Shown piece by piece: positions 37,451 through 47,699 of a stretch of DNA of 64,000 nucleotides; position 1 is the stretch's first letter; each line of letters starts with the position of its first letter. The DNA is from Rhizophagus irregularis (lineage: Eukaryota > Glomeromycota > Glomeromycetes > Glomerales > Glomeraceae). The stretch lies in the NCBI RefSeq assembly GCF_026210795.1, contig NC_089443.1, positions 3,968,001 through 4,032,000 of the forward strand, given 5' to 3'. Made by a program: the position numbers and the translations under genes. Under the pieces are notes generated by a model. The model made no database searches, had not been told where the DNA came from, and worked only from the letters and a program-made list of their open reading frames with translations.

Positions 37451-37524
37451 GATAAAGTAATTATAGCAAGAAAATCCATCTGCTTTATCTTCTGATATTG
37501 TAAAAGTTAAAGCTATTAAAAATG
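37451..37524 (+). repeat. Direct repeat, right copy (flanks the Tc1 relic)
   Basis: Partner of 35541-35613, with the same orientation and a few substitutions. It lies 35 bp beyond the right TA of the Tc1 relic, so the pair is not the Tc1 target duplication, which is TA only. Confidence 0.8.
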
Positions 37525-37599
37525 AATATTTTTAAAAGTATGCATTATAATAGTATTGCAAATTATTAGCAAATTTATTATTTATTACTTTCTAATATA

Positions 37600-37947
37600 T
37601 TATATAAAAGTTAAAGCTATTAAAAATGTACATTTAAATGCAATACTTTGGTATTTGGTATATTTTCTGGATCTATTTTTTTTAAGATTTCTGTAAACAT
37701 AAATTGAGTAAGTCATAGCACTTGAATATAAGGTATTCATATTTTCATATATAACCCAAGACTTCAGTTTGCTAAATTCAAAGTTAGGACATTGCAGATT
37801 ATTTGCTTTAGCATATTTCTGAGTCATCATTATTATTCCTTTGCGAATATCATTTTCAACTATTAGATATTTTTCCATATTTATTATAAGCTTAAGTTCT
37901 ACCTCATTACTTTTGTATAGAGAATCATTAAAGATATAGCGTATCAT
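37600..37947 (-). pseudogene. Fragment of a protein-primed-type family B DNA polymerase
   Basis: The 115-codon frame contains NEVELKLIINMEKYLIVEN, then IRKGIIMMTQKYAKANN and WVIYENMNTLYSSAM. This matches the stretch of Polinton/mitochondrial-plasmid type PolB where a G-I-R-G-G block is followed by YAKANN and motif A (Y-x-D-x-N-x-LYG). The motif A aspartate position reads Glu-Asn, so a catalytic Asp appears lost. After Met-Thr the family signal continues in another frame (FTEILKKIDPENIPNTK), showing a frameshift near 37700. No finger or exonuclease parts were found upstream. It is clearly a relic. The source could be a Maverick/Polinton or a linear mitochondrial plasmid. The DNA-polymerase identity is firm; the element type is open. 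Confidence 0.7.
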
Positions 37948-40277
37948 GTAATAATTTCATATGATCAGTATGGCTAATCAGAACACAAATTTTTTGTACA
38001 ATATAAACTTTTGTAATACTTAACGCAAAGGGTAAATTTTATATGAATAGAAAGCCACGAACTTGGACAACATTTTACAATGTTAAAAAATTTTATTAAA
38101 TAAAAAACTTTTTGAAAAAATGTCGTATGAAGTTGCGAATGTGCTTTTTTTTTGTGAATGGGCAAATAGGAATTTTATTGATTTCCTATTTACTGGCATT
38201 GACTCAATAAAAGAACTTGGTAATGCTTATAATAGTCTTATAATATATAATACTGTTTACTATATATAAACTTATTTTTCTTAGAAGTTTTTATTGTAAA
38301 GCTTTAGTTCATTTAGAAATACTTTTGTAAACCATTTCTTTATAGTTATACTATATTTTAAAAAATACTAAAGAATGATTTATTTATATGTTAATTATTA
38401 CTTTTACGCGTTTAATGTATAATTTATACTTCATTAGTATCGAGATAATTTCTATCAAATCAAACATTAATGGCAAATAAATAAATTCATGGTTAACTGA
38501 AAATTAATAGCAGAAAATTATAGCTAATATTCTTTTTTATTTTTTTCAACTTAGTAGATTTCTTATGCTATCTATGACCATATCATATACGTCCTTCCAT
38601 CTTTGGTTTCCAGTGCAAAACCATCATAAAACCCATATGTTCTTCTACATTTGTCATTAGTCATTTAATTATTGATATATCTACAAAATTAAATGTAATT
38701 AATTAGCATCAATATAACAAATAAATAACTTAATTGGCCAAAATACTTACAATAAAATTTGTTACAATTTGCTCATAATAAGTTGGCACTAATATAACCT
38801 GTATACATCTACAAACCATGTAGTTTTGAAGTTAATTAGAATCATTCTTCAACCACATTTTGCTAAATTTCATTTAATATAGTTTATCTACCTCATTTTT
38901 GTTAGAAAATTTCATTGATCCTCACTTTCACGTGTATTTTGTGTTAAATTTCATCTGGGTTGTCCTCTTTTTCATTAAAAAACTTTCAGTTAGAATTATT
39001 TTTCATACATGTTTTCGTCAAATCTCATTTAATTATGTTCTCTACTTCATTATCATAAAAAATTTCATTATTACTTTCCACATATTTTTCAAAAAATTTA
39101 GTTTTCTTTAACAACATATTTTTGACTTAAACTTCAAGGTTAATTGTCTTGAAGGAAAAAGTAAACTATATTATAAACTCTGATAACTCTTTATGAAAGT
39201 TATAAAAGGGCACTCTGAATTTTGAATAATAAACTAAAAGAGTTTGAAAAATCGATAATATCTATACCGTTACGTGTCATATTATTATATGTCAATGTTG
39301 AATGAAACACGTGCTTTTTATGTGTACCGAGTTTTTGGAACCCCATGTGATCAACAACAAAATTTGCCACTGCGCACTTATGAAAAATGATCAACATATA
39401 CTATACCTTTAAACATCCCTAGCACAGACATATAATAAGAAAAATCTAACTGAGCTACCTTTTATTTACTATTTCTTTTATTAAAAACATTTTCTCAATA
39501 AATATTATTCAAATATAAAAACTTTGAAAAAAAGTTTGAATAGATTAATATTATATACTAGTTAAATTAATGGTGAAGTACATATTTCATTTTCAGAGAA
39601 TTGTGCCACTTGATTACTATACCATCTTAATAGAATTAAAGAAATATTGAAAAAAGCTGCTATACTTTTTGTAAGAACTTTAATGAGGTAATTACAAATA
39701 ATTCTCTTATTGATTAATATCAAATATGTATTTATTAAATAACTCCTATTTGCTAAAAGAATAATATGTTATTCAAGCCATGGCCTATAGTTATGCATCA
39801 ATTGATAATTTGTATTGCTTAAATTTCAAAAATCAATAATTTTAAAATTTTGTTTAAAATGCTTTAAGTAATATTTATTTTTACCAAATTTGCTTTCAAT
39901 AAAATTGTTCTTAAATAAATATTCAACTAAAGCTTTGAACAGGTCAGTTCAGTACAGTTTTTTTCCAGTTCAGGTAGGAACTGAAACTGAATGAAAACTA
40001 AACTGAACGGTTCCAGTTTTAAAACCAAACTCATCAGAAAGTCATGGGAAAAATGTTCATCAAATGTACATTATTCACTTGATGTACATCATAAAGAAAT
40101 GCTGAATATCAGACCCTGCAATGTACTACCGATATCACAACATTCGATGTACATCACTTAAATTTAATGTCCATTAACTATGTACATTATTTAAAGATAA
40201 TAAACATCATATTAAATTTATAATATTATTGAATTTATTTATTAAATATACTATAATAATCTATATATTAAATCTAG
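37948..40277. other. No supported gene
   Basis: 2.3 kb of AT-rich sequence between the polymerase fragment and the LTR-like repeat. Around 39935-40020 a cluster of overlapping CAGTTCAG / AACTGAAC variants resembles the sub-terminal repeats of hAT elements. Around 40070-40190 GATGTACAT(C/T) motifs recur. No ORF or terminal repeats could be defined. Confidence 0.45.
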
Positions 40278-40752
40278 TAAGTCGTCAGGCTGGGTGTGTA
40301 GTCACTACGTTCCTCCACCTCAGCCTCACAGCCTCGCAGTACCTATTTGGCCCCTACGGGGCTCAGGTATACCCTATATATCTGAAACAATCTGAAACTA
40401 GATCTGAAACATAATAATATAAGCAAAAAATGATAAAATAAGAAAAAAAAGATGAAAATAAGATAGAATCAGAGGGTGTTTCAATGTTTCAGATGTTTTG
40501 GCAATTTTGGTAAAAGCAGGCAGGACATACCTCTCCAGAAAATATTTTTATTTTTACCCCCAGATCTGAAACTCTGAAACAATCTGAAACACTTTCAGGA
40601 TTTCATTCGTTTTCCTATTGGAAGCAGTGAGATAGCAAACCAGGAAGATTAACAGGTAGGTTAGCAGGTAGCCCTAGAAGGTCTGTAGAGTCAGTAAGAC
40701 TAATCCCATCCTGCTCCCCTCTCCTGTTAAAAAAAATAAGTAATTGAACAAT
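40278..40752 (+). repeat. LTR-like direct repeat, copy A
   Basis: About 475 bp. Landmarks in order: CACCTCAGCCTCACAGCCTC, GCAGTACCTAT, GGCCCCTACGGGGCTC, then CAGATGTTTT, TATTTTTACCC, GGAAGCAGTGAGATAGCAAA, AGAAGGTCT, and ATAAGTAATTGAACAA at the end. The same landmarks occur in the same orientation and spacing at 43073-43533. The inner TCTGAAAC repeats of copy A correspond to CCGCCAC/CTGGAAC in copy B, so divergence is concentrated there. Direct orientation suggests LTRs or a shared gene leader. TG...CA ends and target duplications were not identified. Confidence 0.7.
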
Positions 40753-40887
40753 GGGTAAGTGATAAGTAATCTATAAGGACAAACAACACGAAACATGCAT
40801 ATGATGAACTTGCACGCAACCACTTCTCTTGCCAAAGACTTTGATCTCAATCTTATAGACATCTATAGAATCCGTAAATAGATCTAA

Positions 40888-41238
40888 ATGCAAGCATCAC
40901 CCCTCAATGATCCTGATATAGTAGTAGAGATAGTTAGAAACCTTCCGCTTGAAAAATTCGGCAAGCATCTCAAGATAAACAGACTCTAGTATAACTGTTG
41001 TAAAGCCGAGTGATGGAAGCGATATGAGAAAGCAGAAGCAGTATATGACAGGGCAGTAGAAAAGAAGGAAAAAGCAGGGGATGCTCTTGGTCGATCATTT
41101 GAGGAGGAGGGTATTGGAAATCGTGAACTTCGTGAGCTTGAATGGAAGGCGTATCATAAGGCTTATGAAGAGAGAACAAAAGCCAGAATAGAGCATGGTA
41201 TGGTAAGGCGAGCTCTTGAGCAGTTTGGATTTCACTAA
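40888..41238 (+). pseudogene. Broken F-box-like small protein gene following LTR-like copy A
   Basis: The 117-codon frame begins MQASPLNDPDIVVEIVRNL and PLEKFGKHLKINRL, F-box-like in pattern, then a highly charged helical tail (KRYEKAEAVYDRAVEKKEKAG, split here by a short gap in certainty, then RELRELEWKAYHKAYEE). It ends RALEQFGFH at 41238. It is interrupted by TAG at 40987 (probably former TGG in the F-box context LWYN) and TGA at 41011. It is more GC-rich than the surrounding spacer. It sits between LTR-like copy A and the hAT element, so it may be cargo of the A/B repeat element. The rest of the frame is open, so decay is recent. Confidence 0.55.
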
Positions 41239-41539
41239 ATATATATGGATTGAAAAAGATAAAGGGTCTATATGATCTAGGTTAGAGCTCTGCACAGGTC
41301 AGATCAGATCGGATTACCTGGTTAACCCGAACCAAAATTTTTTTCAGGTCGAGTCAGGTCAGGTAAACCGTTCTGACCTGACCTGACCCATTTGATCCGA
41401 AAGTATTCGGGTCACTTCAGATAACTCGGGTTACCTGAAGTTTTATTATTAAATATTGTAAAAAAATGTTTTGTAATATTTTTTACTTTTTGTTTTTATA
41501 TATAAAACGTTAAAACTATTTGTTTTGGTATTTTTCCAT

Positions 41540-42700
41540 TTGATTTTACATGTAAAAATGCCGAAACTGATAGTTTCAGCATTTTTTTAATTTTACATGT
41601 AAAAACACCAGAATAATTAGTTCTGGCATTTTTCCTTTTGATTTTACATATAAAAACGCTGGAACAATTAGTTCCGGTGTCTTTCTTTTTGATTTTACAT
41701 GTAAAAATGCCAAAACTGATAGTTTCGGCATTTTTTTTCCGATTTTACATGTAAAAGTGCCAGAATAATTTGTTCTGGCGTCTTTCTTTTTGATTTTACA
41801 TGTAAAAACGCCAGAATAATTAGTTCTGGCATTCTTCTTTTTGATTTTACATGTAAAAATGCCAAAACTGATAGTTTCAGCATTTTTTTTCGATTTTACA
41901 TGTAAAAGCGCTGGAATCATTAGTTCTGGCGTTTTTCTTTTGATTTTACATGTAAAAATGCTGAAACAGATAGTTTCAGCAGTTTTTTTTAGATTTTACA
42001 TGTAAAAACAGGACCCCGGATATCTCCAAAACAGGTCATAAGTCACACTTTCGGCAGATTGGCCTATTTTTCAGGGCTCAAAAAATCGTTTTTTGTAAAT
42101 ATCTCGGCATCCAGACGTCCAATTTTGATGAACTTTTTTTTAAATTGTAGAGCTAAATGAGGGCTACAAAATAAAAAAAGTTCATTAAAATTGAATTACT
42201 GGATGCTGAGATATTTACAAAAAACGATTTTTTGAGTTTCAGCAAAAAGGGGTATTTTTGGCCAAAAGTCCATTATGACCTTTATATTAGATATCCGGGG
42301 TCCTGTAAAAATGCTGGAATAATTAGTTCTGGCGTCTTTCCTTTTGATTTTACATGTAAAAATGCTGAAACAGGTAGTTTCGGCATTTTTTTTCTGATTT
42401 TACATGTAAAAGTGCCAGAATAATTTGTTCCAGCATCTTTCTTTTTGATTTTACATGTAAAAACGCCAAAATAATTAGTTCTGGCGTTCTTCTTTTTATT
42501 TGATTTTACATGTAAAAACGCTGTAACTAATAGTTTCAGCATTTTTTTTCAATTTTACATGTAAAAGCGCCGGAATAATTAGTTCCAGCGTTTTTCTTTT
42601 TGATTTTACATGTAAAAATGCCGAAACTGATAGTTTCAGCATTTTTTTTCAATTGCACATGTAAAAACGCCAGAATCATTATTAAGTTTTGGCGTTATTT
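41540..42700. repeat. Array of about 17 hairpin units (48-55 bp) with higher-order structure
   Basis: Every unit contains the palindrome TTTTACATGTAAAA followed by an inverted repeat. Type A arms are built on GCCGAAAC/GTTTCAGC and type B arms on GCCAGAAT/AGTTCTGGC. Order along the strand is A B B | A B B A B A B | A B B A B A B. The last two blocks of seven match unit by unit, including the GTGCC...TTTG variant in the second unit and AAAAGCGC in the fifth. The first block starts at 41691 and the second at 42346, each about 355 bp once the inserted MITE is removed. Arm changes often keep G-T or restored pairing. Confidence 0.85.
42009..42305 (+). mobile_element. Near-palindromic MITE (CAGGACCCCGGATATCT ends), copy 1, inserted in the hairpin array
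   Basis: The ends AGGACCCCGGATATCT and its complement are exact. The inner sequence is also an imperfect palindrome along almost its whole 297 bp (for example AAATATCTCGGCATCCAG against CTGGATGCTGAGATATTT). It interrupts an array unit. Flanks repeat TAAAAA (6 bp), or TGTAAAAA (8 bp) if one end is trimmed by two bases, which is a probable target duplication. A second copy in the opposite orientation lies at 47159-47454. Confidence 0.85.
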
Positions 42701-43072
42701 AATTTATTTGACCCAAATATATGTCGGGTCAATGGGTCGGGTCAGGTACTGACCAGCACTGATCCAACCCGTGTCAGGTCATGAATTTGATGACCTGACC
42801 TGAATATTTTGGGTCAACCCGTCAGGTCACCCAATCTGTCAGGTCAGGTTGTAGAGTTCTAATCTAGGTTTTAGAGTAACTGTAAGGCTTAAGGTTTATA
42901 GTTTTTTTTACCCCTAGAAGATAACCGGGTAGGAGTGCTATACATGAAACTGAAATTGGTTAATTTTGACCTCTGAAATGGTCAAAATGGTCAAAATGAT
43001 TTTGACTTAAACCCCTTCAAAAGTCGAAATAGTAGAAATTACGTTATAGTCATATGATTTTATAGTAAACAA

Positions 43073-43533
43073 TTAGTCATCGGGCTGGATGTAGGTATCG
43101 CTACCGCTTCACCCACCTCAGCCTCACGGTCTCGCAGTACCTATATGGCCCTTACGGGATTTAGGAATCCCCATATATCCGCCACAATCTGGGAAACATC
43201 TGGAACAAATATATATACCAAAAAACTAGAAAACAATAGAAAAGGAAGCAAAAACGGATATAATGAGAGAGTTGTCCCAGATATGGCAGATGTGGCAGAT
43301 GTTTTAGAAAAAATATGAGAGGACATTCCCCAGAAAAAGTTTTATTTTTACCCTCCCAGATCCGCCACATCCAGAACATCTGGAACAAGTCAGGATTTCG
43401 TCTAATAATCTGTTGGAAGCAGTGAGATAGCAAACCAGGTAGATTAATAGGTAAGCCCCTAGAAGGTCTATAAAGCCAGTATGACTAACCCTGTCCTGTT
43501 CCCATCAGAAAAAATAAGTAATTGAACAAATGG
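43073..43533 (+). repeat. LTR-like direct repeat, copy B
   Basis: Same landmarks and orientation as copy A (40278-40752), ending again in ATAAGTAATTGAACAA. After subtracting the hAT insertion the two copies are about 1.2 kb apart. Downstream sequences differ: F-box-like ORF after A, zinc-ribbon ORF on the opposite strand after B. Confidence 0.7.
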
Positions 43534-43580
43534 TATACTAAGACGATTCAGATGATGAAGAATACTTTTAGAAGACAGTA

Positions 43581-43899
43581 CTAATTCGTTTTCCTCTTTT
43601 TTGCCTCCTTAAGGCATTTATCAATACACTGCTTACACGTGTCATCAGCATCTAAAATTTTCTGTTTAAGTTTCTTGCATTGCCAATTGTAAGTCGTCTG
43701 ATGCCTTTTGGCAGCAGTTTCTTTTCTTTTCCTTGGTTTTCTTTTTGATAACCCAGTCTACTCCAGTAAAATTATTCTTATGCATACCATAAATTGTGCA
43801 GTCACCATGCAGCCAGTAGCGCCTATTTGTAGTCATATCTTGTATTTCACTAGCCGTCTCAGTTTCCTTCTTGCACTTTAGACAGTAAAAATGTGTCAT
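43581..43899 (-). pseudogene. Small zinc-ribbon (DUF5679-like) protein gene with a frameshift
   Basis: The start MTHFYCLKCKKETET has a CxxC knuckle. It continues with MTTNRRYWLHGDCTIYG, corresponding to the part of DUF5679-type mini zinc ribbons where a second CxxC normally sits; here only one Cys remains (GDC-x-IYG). The frame ends after LAMQET, but another frame continues KKLKQKILDADDTC, CIDKCLKEAKKRKTN and a stop at 43581, so one indel near 43668 split it. The protein would be short, basic and probably nucleic-acid-binding. It is divergent from the integrase gene, with starts 44 bp apart, so a shared bidirectional promoter is plausible. DUF5679-like assignment is from memory. Confidence 0.5.
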
Positions 43900-43943
43900 C
43901 TTAAGATTTGAAGTCTAAAACCATTCCTTTAATTTGTCGTAAT

Positions 43944-45000
43944 ATGTCACACTTAGAGAATTACTATAAGTACTACAATCTCTCCGGAATATCAGCACAA
44001 ATTCTAAAAGGTGAAGAGCACTACAACCTATACAAAAAGCCTCTAAAGGAAAAGTCAACAGAATGCCCAAAGGTAATTGTATGGAAACCAAATGCAACAC
44101 ATCAGGCAGATCTTGCAGAGATGCCAGTTGACCCCAAAGGATTCCACTATTTTCTCGTAATAGTAGAAGTTGCAGGAAAATGAGTCGATGCAGAACCCCT
44201 AAAGGATAAGACTGCAAATCGAGTCCTAAATGGATTTGTTAAAATCTACAAAAGAAATCGTATTAAGCTATCAACACATCGACTGGAGACAGACTCTGGA
44301 TCAGAATTTACCAATGATCAGGTATGTGATTTTTTCCTGAACAGCCTAGGGGTAATGATGAGGTTCGGAGAGCCAGGTAGACATAAACAGCAATCATATG
44401 CTGAAAGAGCTATTCAAGCCATCCAAGAACCCCTTCTCAAACGAATGGCTGCACAGGAGTTGAAAACCGGGGTGACATCCGTAGAATGGTCAGAAGATTT
44501 CCATAATATAGTGAGTAAAGTAAATGAACTCTGGCAGAGAAATCCCCAGATATTCTGACAGGATCACCTAAAGTATCAAAAAAAACAGACCTCCTCTCTG
44601 AAGGAACACGTGTCAGAGTCAAGTTAGATGAACCTATTTCTGTACTTGGTAACAAACTTCACGAAAAATTCTGTACAAGAGACATAAGATGGAACCCAAA
44701 TATTCGTGTAATCAAAAAAATGATACTCTCACCCAAACAGCCTCCTACATATCTTCTTAACAGACCACATGGTCGATTAGGTGTATCCAGATGTGTATAT
44801 ACCTGAAAGGAATTGCAAGTAGTTCTTATTAATGAAAAGCCTCCACCTGACTCTGTGATAAGAGGACAACCTGAAAAATTTGTTCCTGAGCAGATACTTT
44901 GGCATCGGATTAGAAAAGGTCAACATCAGTACTTGGTCAAGTGGGGAATTAAAGGGCCTTATTTTTTATCACCTCGATTAGCATCAGGAACTATCGGAAT
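43944..45000 (+). pseudogene. DDE integrase with C-terminal chromodomain (broken)
   Basis: The start MSHLENYYKYYNLSG leads into the integrase core: HQADLAEMP (first Asp), LETDSGSEFTNDQV (second Asp), and QQSYAERAIQAIQ (Glu, in the GRHKQQ context). After a TGA at 44556 caused by a 1-nt insertion, the next frame continues with a small beta-barrel-like part (GTRVRVKLDEPIS, RDIRWNPNIRVIKK, PPTYLLN) and a chromodomain (VPEQILWHRIRKGQHQYLVKW). In-frame TGA at 44181 and 44804 also break it. There is no HHCC zinc motif of Ty1/Ty3 integrases; style and the lone-gene layout resemble Maverick/Polinton-type or other stand-alone rve integrases more. The chromodomain lacks its end and runs into the antisense protease gene. 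Confidence 0.7.
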
Positions 45001-47696
45001 AAAAACATTCTTCCCATCACAGGTAAGGGCAACATGTTCACATGATTCATGGACATCATAGTTGTAACGTTTCAAATACGTCTGGCTCAATCCAATTTCC
45101 CTATACTTGTAATTACTTATGACTGCAAGGTCCTCAGTGATAATACATTTAGGAGTGAGTTTGATTGAAACTTCTTTTATCATGCCGAATGTCCTACCTG
45201 TTCCTGGAGCACCAGATATGTTGTGTGTAATACTCTTGTCAATATTCAACCCTAATTCCTCAGCAGCTTCTCTCTGAATAAAAGACGCATTAGCACAAGT
45301 GTCTGCTAAACACTGAATTGCTATCCCATTAACCTTCCCATCCAGTGCTAAAAGATCTTTAGTATTCTCCAAACGAGCTATGTCAATATCCATAGGATTG
45401 TTTTCCCTGATATCCTCTTCTTGTTCCTCCTCAGCTAAATCCTGAACCTCTGGAATCTCTGTGACTTTTTTAGCAGACATCATCTCTTCCTGAAGAATCT
45501 CACGGAGTAATTTCCTAAAGTCTGCAGACCTTAACAGGCTTAATAAGTCTTTCGTAGTAACTGCTTTTGCAGGTGTAGACTTACTACCAGTAACTTTTAC
45601 AGGAATCTTAACAGGGGTTGCTTTGCATTTTAAGGGCACACTAGAAAAGCTAACTGCTGTCTTATTCGGGGACAACTTAAGAAGTTTTGAGATACTCAAA
45701 CCTACTTTTTTTTTGACCCAACACGAACCATATAGACATTACCATCTTTTTCTCTCAATTCTACCTTTTCACCAAAACTCGCAATATTAATGTCCATAGC
45801 ATCATCGTTAAGATCGAGGTTTCTCATTGCTTGGGCCAAATCCAGATCATCACGTCTATCTTTAGCCTTCTGAAGTTGATTTGTAAGTATTTTAGACATT
45901 CCACGTTTATATCCCATAATAAGATCAATAGCATTTTGATGATCATCTAAAGTTCAAGCAGTAGTACCAGGATCATCACGAACATCAGGTTCTACATAAC
46001 CATCATCCCAATCAGGATCCTGATGATCCTGAATAACACGTCTCTGTGGTTTGGGTCGAACAGGTTTAATCTGCTGTCTATAGACTGGTGGATTACGAAC
46101 TGGTTGAGCTTGTAATTGTTTAAATTGCACCTGAAAATTCTTGGTAAGTTCCTCAGCTTGAGCCTTAAGTAACTCTTGTAATTGTTCTTGAGTAACCCCA
46201 GATGACTTTGATGTCAGTACGACAGGTTCCTGATTTCTTAACGGAGGTTGAGTTACATTACTGTAATCTGCTCGAAGTCGTCGATTTCTATCTTGTAACC
46301 CTAAGCGCATTTCAGCCCTTCTTCGTTCTAAATTTCTCAGATGTTTAACCAAGTCATCAGGATTAAGATTGTGAAACCTTTCTGCTTCAAAAATATTATC
46401 AGCCGAAAGACCTTTAAAGAACTGTTCGATAATAAGATCATCAGTTAGTTTTAGTAATTTTTCAGCCCTTTTTACAGTTCTATAAAATGCATCAACTGGC
46501 TCATTTTCCTGGTAAAGACTTTTCTTTTCATCTATAACAGTTGGGAATTGTGTTCTAAGCCAATAAAGCGCCTGGTTAGGTTTAATACCTGGAAAAACTA
46601 TAGGATGATTATTATTAGCAGCAACACCAGCATCTGCAGTAAGTGGAGCAGCTCTATACAGACGAGCAGCCGCTTTCTTCCCAAGCTTCATTTCCACCAT
46701 TAAATTATGGGTAGGAATAAATGCTGCTCTAATAGTTGCTAATGCATTAACTGGATCTGTAGCATGAACCTGTGCTTTAGACCCATTTACATAGGTACCT
46801 GCATTTGGTTCTCCTGCAGCTTCTGGTATTACTAATGCTACAAAAGCAGCTAAATTAGCTCCACTTCTTGAAGTGATACCAGAAAGTTCACAATTTTTTC
46901 CTGTAATTTCTCGATCAAACCATTCAGCCGCTTCACCGGTCATGCAGCTTCTAAGTATACCCATAGCTCTTTTCCAAGACTCTGGTGGCCCTCCAGCAGC
47001 GTATAGATTAAGATTAATAGTATCAAGATAATCCATGTAAAGGTAACAAATGTATCAATATCATCAGTAGCTTTACCCTCAAAAATCGGCAATCCTATCA
47101 CAGTGGTAGCCATATCGTCTCTAGTGGATTGTTTAAAGGAGGTGGAGAAGGGTTCAATAGGACCCCGGATATCTAATATAAAGGTCATAATGGACTTTTG
47201 GCCAAAAACACCCCTTTTTGCTGAAACTCAAAAAATCGTTTTTTGTAAATATCTCAGCATCCAGTAATTCAATTTTAATGAACTTTTTTTTATTTTGTAG
47301 CCCTCATTTAGCTCTACAATTTAAAAAACATTTCATCAAAATTGGACCACTGGATGCCGAGATATTTACAAAAAACGATTTTTTGAGCCCTGAAAAATGG
47401 GCCAATCTGCCGAAAGTGTGACTTATGACCTGTTTTGGAGATATCCGGGGTCCTTCCTCAACTACCTCATAGTCACTCTCAATCAGTCTATGATATGTTC
47501 TAGTACTACGTCGAACATAACGTCCTGTATCTGTATTTAAATATATAGGTTGCTCTTCAGGTAGAGGTGCAGTTTATCTACAGACAAGCCTTTCATCAAT
47601 ATAATCATGGGATTCTATAACTATTCGATTAAAGGTATCTCCACCGATAATAATTGGACGTCCAGTTATAGAATTAGCTATATAAGGGTAAGACAT
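44959..47696 (-). pseudogene. Gag-like plus aspartic-protease polyprotein relic
   Basis: Segments (minus): a leader reading MSYPYIANSITGRPIIIGG (47696 down, TAA at 47574), interrupted by a MITE (47454-47159). Then MATTVIGLPIFEGKATDD from 47113 follows, with a 1-nt loss near 47037 that moves into the 360-codon gag-like frame (FDREITGKN, YWLRTQFPTV, EPVDAFYRTV; a long helical capsid-like domain). It stops at TGA 45954 and continues in frame to 45702. A lost base in an A9 run (45706-45714) leads into the protease part: CLADTCANASFI, where retroviral-type proteases have D-T/S-G, so Gly is replaced by Cys; and NISGAPGTGRTFG. No reverse transcriptase is attached. Related ORFs are common in Rhizophagus repeats, as I recall them. 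Confidence 0.65.
47159..47454 (-). mobile_element. Near-palindromic MITE, copy 2, inserted in the gag-like ORF
   Basis: Same family as 42009-42305 in opposite orientation, with AGGACCCC ends and about 95% identity by eye. It separates the leader (ending DYEVVEE) from the main gag frame (starting about PFSTSFKQSTRDD), so it split a single coding sequence. No convincing target duplication is seen; TTGA occurs on both sides with offset. Confidence 0.85.
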
Positions 47697-47699
47697 GTC

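Larger units (their letters stand above)
41283..42861. mobile_element. hAT-type non-autonomous element with perfect 8-bp target duplication
   Basis: ATCTAGGT occurs immediately outside both ends (41275-41282 and 42862-42869). Termini are TAGAGCTCTGCA on the left and the complement of TAGAACTCTACA on the right. Next to each end lies about 150 bp packed with GGTCAGGTC / GACCTGACC and GGGTCAACCC motifs, as in plant and fungal hAT sub-terminal regions. The middle is an array of hairpin units (41540-42700) with a second MITE inserted (42009-42305). There is no transposase. The 8-bp duplication and TAGAG ends fit hAT. The intact duplication implies a comparatively young insertion, placed 37 bp after the F-box-like ORF stop. 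Confidence 0.85.

Noticed and set aside
39200-39397. 65-codon minus-strand ORF near the polymerase fragment
   Set aside because: No domain or family match, and no support from neighbours.
41576-42542. Open frames across the hairpin array (repetitive KMPKLSVLAF-like proteins on the minus strand)
   Set aside because: They are by-products of tandem repeats whose period is not kept in frame; composition follows the palindromes, not a protein.
41540-42700. CRISPR array
   Set aside because: The repeated units have no variable spacers, the stems fill the units, and the context is a eukaryotic hAT element.
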